The notes below the pieces were generated by a model. The model was not told where the DNA came from. It did not search any database and saw only the letters and a list, made by a program, of their open reading frames with translations. Both the position numbers and the translations under genes were made by a program. From contig NZ_WBSO01000007.1 in NCBI RefSeq assembly GCF_009299485.1, positions 47,314 to 111,313 of the forward strand: 64,000 bases of DNA. Reading direction: 5' to 3'. Position 1 is the first letter of the stretch, and every line of letters starts with the position of its first letter. This document shows, piece after piece, positions 59,854 to 64,000 of the stretch. Origin of the DNA: Bifidobacterium apri (GTDB lineage Bacteria > Actinomycetota > Actinomycetes > Actinomycetales > Bifidobacteriaceae).

Positions 59854-61314
59854 TCAACATTCGACGACATTCACCGCGAGACCGCCTTTGGCTGTCTCCT
59901 TGTACTTTGACATCATGTCCTCACCGGTCTGCTTCATGGTGCGGATCGCCTGGTCGAGCGTCACGATATGCGATCCGTTGCCGAGCATGGCGATCCGCAC
60001 GGCGTTGATCGCCGTGTTCGCAGCCACGGCATTTCGCTCGATGCAAGGGATCTGTACCAAGCCGCGAACCGGGTCACACGTCAAGCCGAGATTATGCTCA
60101 ATGCCGATTTCCGCGGCGTTCTCGACCTGCTGGACGGTCCCGCCAATCACTTCACACAGCCCCGCGGCGGCCATCGAACATGCAGAACCGATTTCACCTT
60201 GGCACCCGACCTCGGCACCGGAAATCGACGCATTGCGCTTGAACAGATAGCCGATCGCACCGGCGGTGAGCAGGAACCGGACCACACCATCCTCGTCGGC
60301 CCCATCAACGAAATGCCAGTAGTATTCCAGCACTGCGGGGATGATGCCGGCGGATCCGTTGGTCGGCGCGGTGACCACCCTGCCGCCGCCGGCGTTCTCC
60401 TCGCTGACCGCGAGCGCGAACAAGTTCACCCATGCCGCATCCGAGGATTCCAAGACCACGTCGATACGGTGATGGCTGCGACGCAACACGTCCCCGGTGG
60501 ACATCAGCAGACGGTACATGCCGGCGGCGCGCCGTGGCACGTCAAGGCCGCCGGGCAGGACCGGCTCGTCGCTGCAGCAGCCCGCCTGCACGCATTCCTC
60601 CATCGCCTTCCATACGGCGAGCAGCTTCGCCCGCACATCGGCAGCTGGGCGTATGGCGGTTTCATTCGCCCAGATAATGTCGGAAATCTGCTTGTGCTCC
60701 CGTTGACACAAGGTCACCAGCTCGCCGCAGGTGTCGAAATGGTAGGGGGCTTTGTCGGGGAATCTGGTGGTCTCCTGCTCGTCAGCATCGGCGAACGCCG
60801 TGTTCTCAGGCGGACGCTCGTGAATGCCGATCAATGCGTCTTCGGGACTGCCTTGCGCGATGAACCCGCCACCGATCGAATACCAGACCTGTTCATCAAG
60901 CAAGTTACCTTCACGGTCAAAAGCTTGGAAACGCATGCCGTTGGGGTGCGCGGCGAGACGCTGCCATTTCTCGAACACGATATCACTGTCCGGGTCGAAC
61001 GCGATGCGACGGCCGCCCGGCAAGTCAAGACACCGGCTGTGAGCGCATGCTTCGCGGTCGTGGAGCAGATGCACGGTATCGACGGAATCAGGCATATTGC
61101 CTTCAAGCCCGGCGATGACCGCGCGGTCGGTGCCGTGGCCTGCACCGGTCAACGACAGCGAGCCGTACAGGACGGTTCTCACGCGGGCGACCTGATGAAG
61201 GATGCCCGAGCCGCGCAACGAACGGGAGAAGCGGCAGGCGGCCTTCATCGGGCCGACTGTGTGCGACGAGCTCGGTCCCACGCCGATGGAGAACATGTCA
61301 AGCACGCTGAACAC
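59854..61314 (-). CDS. sdaA: L-serine dehydratase (4Fe-4S, single-chain)
   Basis: Deaminates L-serine to pyruvate and ammonia. The 486-residue protein joins the beta domain ([19 protein letters not shown] at the start) and alpha domain with iron-sulfur cysteines ([35 protein letters not shown]), and ends LAVNVVEC, the C-terminal Cys tail of this family. GTG 61314 fits the family start with GGAGG 9 bp upstream at 61323-61327; a GTG at 61323 would overlap that site. Confidence 0.95.
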   Translation of the reverse strand: MFSVLDMFSIGVGPSSSHTVGPMKAACRFSRSLRGSGILHQVARVRTVLYGSLSLTGAGHGTDRAVIAGLEGNMPDSVDTVHLLHDREACAHSRCLDLPGGRRIAFDPDSDIVFEKWQRLAAHPNGMRFQAFDREGNLLDEQVWYSIGGGFIAQGSPEDALIGIHERPPENTAFADADEQETTRFPDKAPYHFDTCGELVTLCQREHKQISDIIWANETAIRPAADVRAKLLAVWKAMEECVQAGCCSDEPVLPGGLDVPRRAAGMYRLLMSTGDVLRRSHHRIDVVLESSDAAWVNLFALAVSEENAGGGRVVTAPTNGSAGIIPAVLEYYWHFVDGADEDGVVRFLLTAGAIGYLFKRNASISGAEVGCQGEIGSACSMAAAGLCEVIGGTVQQVENAAEIGIEHNLGLTCDPVRGLVQIPCIERNAVAANTAINAVRIAMLGNGSHIVTLDQAIRTMKQTGEDMMSKYKETAKGGLAVNVVEC

Positions 61315-61454
61315 AACAGCCACCTCCGCTTTCGCCGGTCGAACGATCCGCGTCGACGCTTTGCCGCACGGTACGCCGAGAGGTCATGCCATCAGCCGGC
61401 AGGCCGATCTGTCGGCGTATTGTCGGTCAATCGACAATCCATTCAATCATCAAT

Positions 61455-62021
61455 TCAATAGAGTAGCGCGGCCATGTGTACGGCAAAGAACACGCCGAAT
61501 GCCGCGAACAGCAAGGTGCAGGCGAACAGACCCCACACCCATGTACGCAATGCGGCGAGGCGTTCTCCGAAGGCGGAAGCGCAGAAGAACGACGCCAAGC
61601 CGACGGCCGCGCAATTGAATGCGATGGAACCCAGTTGCGCCCCGGCCAACGCGGCATGCCCAAGCGGGACGATAACCGAATTGAGCACGGCGGCGAAGAC
61701 GACATAGCCCCACACGCCGAACAACACCACACCGAACAACGCCGCGATTACGGGACGCCACGCCTGCGGCGCTTTCTTCGAGACTTTGCCCGCCGCCCAC
61801 AACGCCGCGAATCCGACCGTATAGGCGAACACGACCGACAGCAGGCCGGCGATGGCAGACCAAGGCACCAGTGCCAACGAATGGTAAGACATGTCGACAT
61901 ACAACGGTGCGCAGAGCATTTCGCCCAAACACAGTACCAGTGCAACGATCACCGCCTGTGCGAAGATGATCGGGACATGACGATTGCCGTTGCGGGCGGG
62001 ATTGTTCGCTTGCTTGACCAT
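61455..62021 (-). CDS. Small membrane protein of unknown function
   Basis: 188 residues with about five hydrophobic segments (VPIIFAQAVIVALVLCLGEML, LVPWSAIAGLLSVVFAYTVGF, AALFGVVLFGVWGYVVFAAV, FNCAAVGLASFFCASAFG, WGLFACTLLFAAFGVFFAVH). No recognised family. ATG 62021 has AAAGGAAC upstream; the longer frame to 62192 lacks a site. Confidence 0.75.
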   Translation of the reverse strand: MVKQANNPARNGNRHVPIIFAQAVIVALVLCLGEMLCAPLYVDMSYHSLALVPWSAIAGLLSVVFAYTVGFAALWAAGKVSKKAPQAWRPVIAALFGVVLFGVWGYVVFAAVLNSVIVPLGHAALAGAQLGSIAFNCAAVGLASFFCASAFGERLAALRTWVWGLFACTLLFAAFGVFFAVHMAALLY

Positions 62022-62482
62022 GGTGTTCCTTTGCTGCATACACATTGACCGTACGTGTTTTGAACGGCTATCCGCCACTATAAGCGGCGCAGGCGGCAAA
62101 CTCGAATGTGGCTGCATCCGTGACTCGTTTCGCGGCCGATGCGGGTCACGTGACGGATGCCGGCAGATGCTGGCAGCGAGCGCAATACCCACGCCGGTTC
62201 CTTGATAGACGTGCGACGCTCATGTCTCGCGAGACGCCGACAGCTGTTCTGGAATTGCGCCATGAGGGACGATCTGCCGCCGCGCGCGACACTATGGTCT
62301 TCATTGCGGGGTGCGGCAATCATGGTCTTCGTGATGTTGACCTTGGTGTCGTAATTGCCGTACTGGAGATTTCCGTAACGCCCGGCGTACACTCTTATAT
62401 TGATGTTGAACATTCATCATAGGCTCCATTGTCTGGATGTAATGTTCATGTTGAACGCATCCGTGCGTGGTTCCCAGTATGC
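62022..62482. other. Gene-poor, partly AT-rich region
   Basis: 461 bp. Open frames exist on both strands but none combines a ribosome site with protein-like composition. Around 62390-62460 two GTTGAAC/GTTCAT-containing segments form weak inverted repeats. The lower GC from about 62330 to 62530 differs from the flanks. Confidence 0.4.
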
Positions 62483-62884
62483 CTATATCTTGGCAATGAC
62501 CATAGTCTTGGCGATTTTATCGGCGAAGGTCTGTCCACGGCCATCCCACAACGGCCAGAAAAATCCGATGCCGAGAGACACGATATCAGCAAGATGCGCG
62601 AGTTCCCTCAAACCCATCCTGCTACCCGATATCGGCATTCCTGAGTCTTGGTCGACGACTTGAAGCCGCATGACTCGGTGAGCCCAGGACTGCCCGTCGC
62701 GCGTGGACAAGGCGGAGACGATGCCGCAGAACAATAAACAGAGACAGACAATCCAAGTCCCTGCGGTTCCCTCCGGCGAAGACCTACCAAACAGCAACGT
62801 CCCGATAAACTGCGACATCAACGATGTTGGCAGCACAATGCGAAGAACATACGCTGCGGCCCTGCGCAGCCATAAAGCAAACAT
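62483..62884 (-). CDS. RDD-family membrane protein
   Basis: 133 residues: RDD-like start (MFALWLRRAAAYVLRIVLP, with the RR-A-Y pattern in place of RRxxAxxxD), a second membrane segment WIVCLCLLFCGIVSAL and the QSWAHRVMRLQVVDQDSG segment typical of the domain. ATG 62884 follows AAGGAG by 6 nt; ATG 62887 and TTG 62899 are less likely. Function of RDD proteins in Gram-positives is mostly unknown (possible ion transport). Confidence 0.75.
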   Translation of the reverse strand: MFALWLRRAAAYVLRIVLPTSLMSQFIGTLLFGRSSPEGTAGTWIVCLCLLFCGIVSALSTRDGQSWAHRVMRLQVVDQDSGMPISGSRMGLRELAHLADIVSLGIGFFWPLWDGRGQTFADKIAKTMVIAKI

Positions 62885-62975
62885 CATCGTCTCCTTCAAG
62901 GCAACTCGATGTTTTCATCGTACCCATGTTCCATGATTCTTATTCGATATCGGGGTGTGGGGCGCGTAGGGCCGG

Positions 62976-63170
62976 TCAGAATTCGGGTTGTTCGGGTTGC
63001 CTGGTGAACATGTCGTCGTTCTTCCACGGGTCGCCGGTCGTGTCGTTCACGGCGGCGGTCTGGGCGATGCGGAACCTGGCGCCGCTGCGCCCGGTGGCGG
63101 TGTGTCTGATTTCGTGGCCGGCGACGAGGTTGCCGACCACGGTCATCGTAATCTCGTTGATGGTTGCCAT
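62976..63170 (-). pseudogene. Truncated single-stranded DNA-binding protein-like gene
   Basis: 64 residues starting MATINEITMTVVGNLVAGHE and continuing to WKNDDMFTRQPEQPEF, clearly the first half of an SSB OB-fold (family about 110 residues plus tail), then a stop at the point where the rest of the fold should begin. GGAG lies 9 bp upstream of ATG 63170. Could be a remnant or a small functional SSB relative; a pseudogene is favoured because the later beta strands are missing. Confidence 0.6.
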
Positions 63171-63196
63171 GGATCTGCTCCATGGGTCTGGTAATG

Positions 63197-63826
63197 TTAC
63201 TGCTGCCTGTAGTACAGGATCTGGTATCCGATCATGCTTTCGCAATGCTCTGACGGCGTGATGGTCACGGTCCTTTCGCTTGCCGTGCCATCAGTGTCGA
63301 TGATCAGGTTGGACTGATTCACCTCATCGGGCGAGCATTGCAGGAGCCCGTGTTTCGAGGCGCCGCCGACGGTGAAGTCGACATCCGCGCTGCCCTCGCC
63401 GATGCAGTAGGCTGTCAGCTGGTACTTGCCCGCCGGGATTTGCACGTCCTCGACGCTGCGCAAGATCGCCGGCTCGTGCGTTCCGTCCACGCCGATGCGG
63501 TAACTGGGCGTGGCACGTGTTTGCACCGGCACCTGTGTATTCCCCTGGTCTTCCTTCTGCTGGTCGAGGGCGGTGGCCGTGTCGTCGAGGTAGTGGTCGA
63601 TCGCCCGGGCATAGGATGCAGGGAACTTCGGTGTCGCCGCCGTGTTCGGTGACCGTTTCGTGGCCGCGGTCGTAGTCACTGAGGGGCGCGGCGTGGCGGT
63701 ATCCCGCGTCGTGAGCGCGACCGTCAGGGCGACCGCCGCGGCGACAACCGCGACCGCCGCAAGGATGATCCAAACGGTCTTGGCGTGTCTGTGATCGTTT
63801 ACCCCCGTTGCGATTTTGATGTCCAT
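63197..63826 (-). CDS. Membrane-anchored exported protein of unknown function
   Basis: 209 residues: cytoplasmic leader, one membrane segment (TVWIILAAVAVVAAAVALTVAL, about 17-39), a Thr/Ala/Pro-rich linker, and an extracellular domain of about 130 residues (YQLTAYCIGEGSADVDFTVGG) ending CESMIGYQILYYRQQ. Two Cys pairs could form disulfides. No family recognised. ATG 63826 has AAGGAG. The SSB-like gene follows 26 bp later. Confidence 0.75.
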   Translation of the reverse strand: MDIKIATGVNDHRHAKTVWIILAAVAVVAAAVALTVALTTRDTATPRPSVTTTAATKRSPNTAATPKFPASYARAIDHYLDDTATALDQQKEDQGNTQVPVQTRATPSYRIGVDGTHEPAILRSVEDVQIPAGKYQLTAYCIGEGSADVDFTVGGASKHGLLQCSPDEVNQSNLIIDTDGTASERTVTITPSEHCESMIGYQILYYRQQ

Positions 63827-63881
63827 GACAATCTCCTTCGATTGTACTGAATGGAACCTTGCGATATCGATAGCCCGTTTT

Positions 63882-64000
63882 CTAGTTTGGAGTGCAACAC
63901 TGCCTCGTGTTGTGGGTTGTGGTTGATTGTACGGGGTACCCGGGGACGGGTGCGCCCTGGGCGGCGAGTCGTTCCATCTGCTCGTCCCACGCCTCCGCCG
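63882..64000 (-). CDS. Partial gene, C-terminal end of an unidentified protein
   Basis: A frame open to the right edge encodes about 38 residues, AEAWDEQMERLAAQGAPVP, GYPVQSTTTHN..., ending at TAG 63882-63884. Short Pro/Tyr-rich C termini like this occur in bifidobacterial membrane proteins, but identity cannot be told. The 55 bp before the exported protein gene hold its ribosome site. Confidence 0.55.
   Translation of the reverse strand, partial: AEAWDEQMERLAAQGAPVPGYPVQSTTTHNTRQCCTPN

Noticed and set aside
62078..62413. 111-codon frame on the - strand beginning MFNINIRVYAGRYG
   Set aside because: The start looks protein-like but there is no ribosome site and the second half reads as random Arg/Ser-rich sequence; left unannotated.

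Overview
The window is a 64 kb piece of a high-GC Gram-positive chromosome and reads as Bifidobacterium (genus inferred, species not assigned). Supporting signs are the pta-ackA acetate branch, two WhiB-family Fe-S regulators, CarD, a HisKA_2/ANTAR two-component pair, a UmuDC cassette behind an actinobacterial-type LexA box, and glycogen enzymes. Gene content is almost entirely chromosomal housekeeping. The only complete mobile element is one IS256/IS1249-type insertion sequence.

Layout. 0-5 kb: pta and ackA (last steps of the bifid shunt to acetate and ATP), then aroA convergent to them and a tRNA-Pro. 5-15.3 kb: an unknown polytopic membrane protein, glgX, a Nudix hydrolase, a NIF3-family protein, polA and a PdtaR-like ANTAR regulator. 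15.6-17.5 kb: a tRNA-Leu(CAA) whose terminator has been split by the IS, followed by hairpin repeats. 17.7-22 kb: a four-gene ABC importer of the iron/polyamine/thiamine type. 22.3-31.5 kb: a second Nudix protein, pyk, a TerC-family protein, uvrB, coaE, rpsA and folD. 31.7-34.8 kb: a cluster-9 Zn/Mn ABC importer with a Fur/Zur-like palindrome. 34.9-40.4 kb: ispF, carD, glgB and an OmpR-type two-component system. 40.5-44.9 kb: SOS-regulated umuDC, a ComF-like protein, a HAD phosphatase and a small conserved protein. 45-55.6 kb: an envelope-related block (DUF5719-like protein, a very large membrane glycosyltransferase, WhiB2-like, two LytR-CpsA-Psr proteins, an FtsK/EccC-like ATPase, WhiB1-like). 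56-61.3 kb: a PdtaS-like kinase, a hemolysin III-family protein, greA, an FKBP-type isomerase and sdaA. 61.4-64 kb: small membrane and exported proteins, a truncated SSB-like gene, and a gene running off the right edge.

How the parts fit. Central metabolism is represented by Pta/AckA and pyruvate kinase, and glycogen turnover by GlgB and GlgX. PdtaR (14.5 kb) and PdtaS (56 kb) are probably cognate although 41 kb apart; each sits beside the same neighbours as in mycobacteria (polA, and whiB1). The DNA-damage response is visible as LexA-like palindromes before umuD and uvrB.

The strongest unexplained signals are (i) about 16 degenerate hairpin repeats with a shared GACGCT...AGCGTC core and two alternative outer stems, all found in intergenic spaces of the first 17.5 kb; (ii) an IS insertion exactly in the loop of a tRNA terminator, with a clean 8-bp target duplication; (iii) a tRNA-Leu(CAA) with a short class-I variable loop; and (iv) an orphan FtsK/EccC-like ATPase between envelope genes and whiB1. 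I found no CRISPR array, rRNA, prophage or restriction system.
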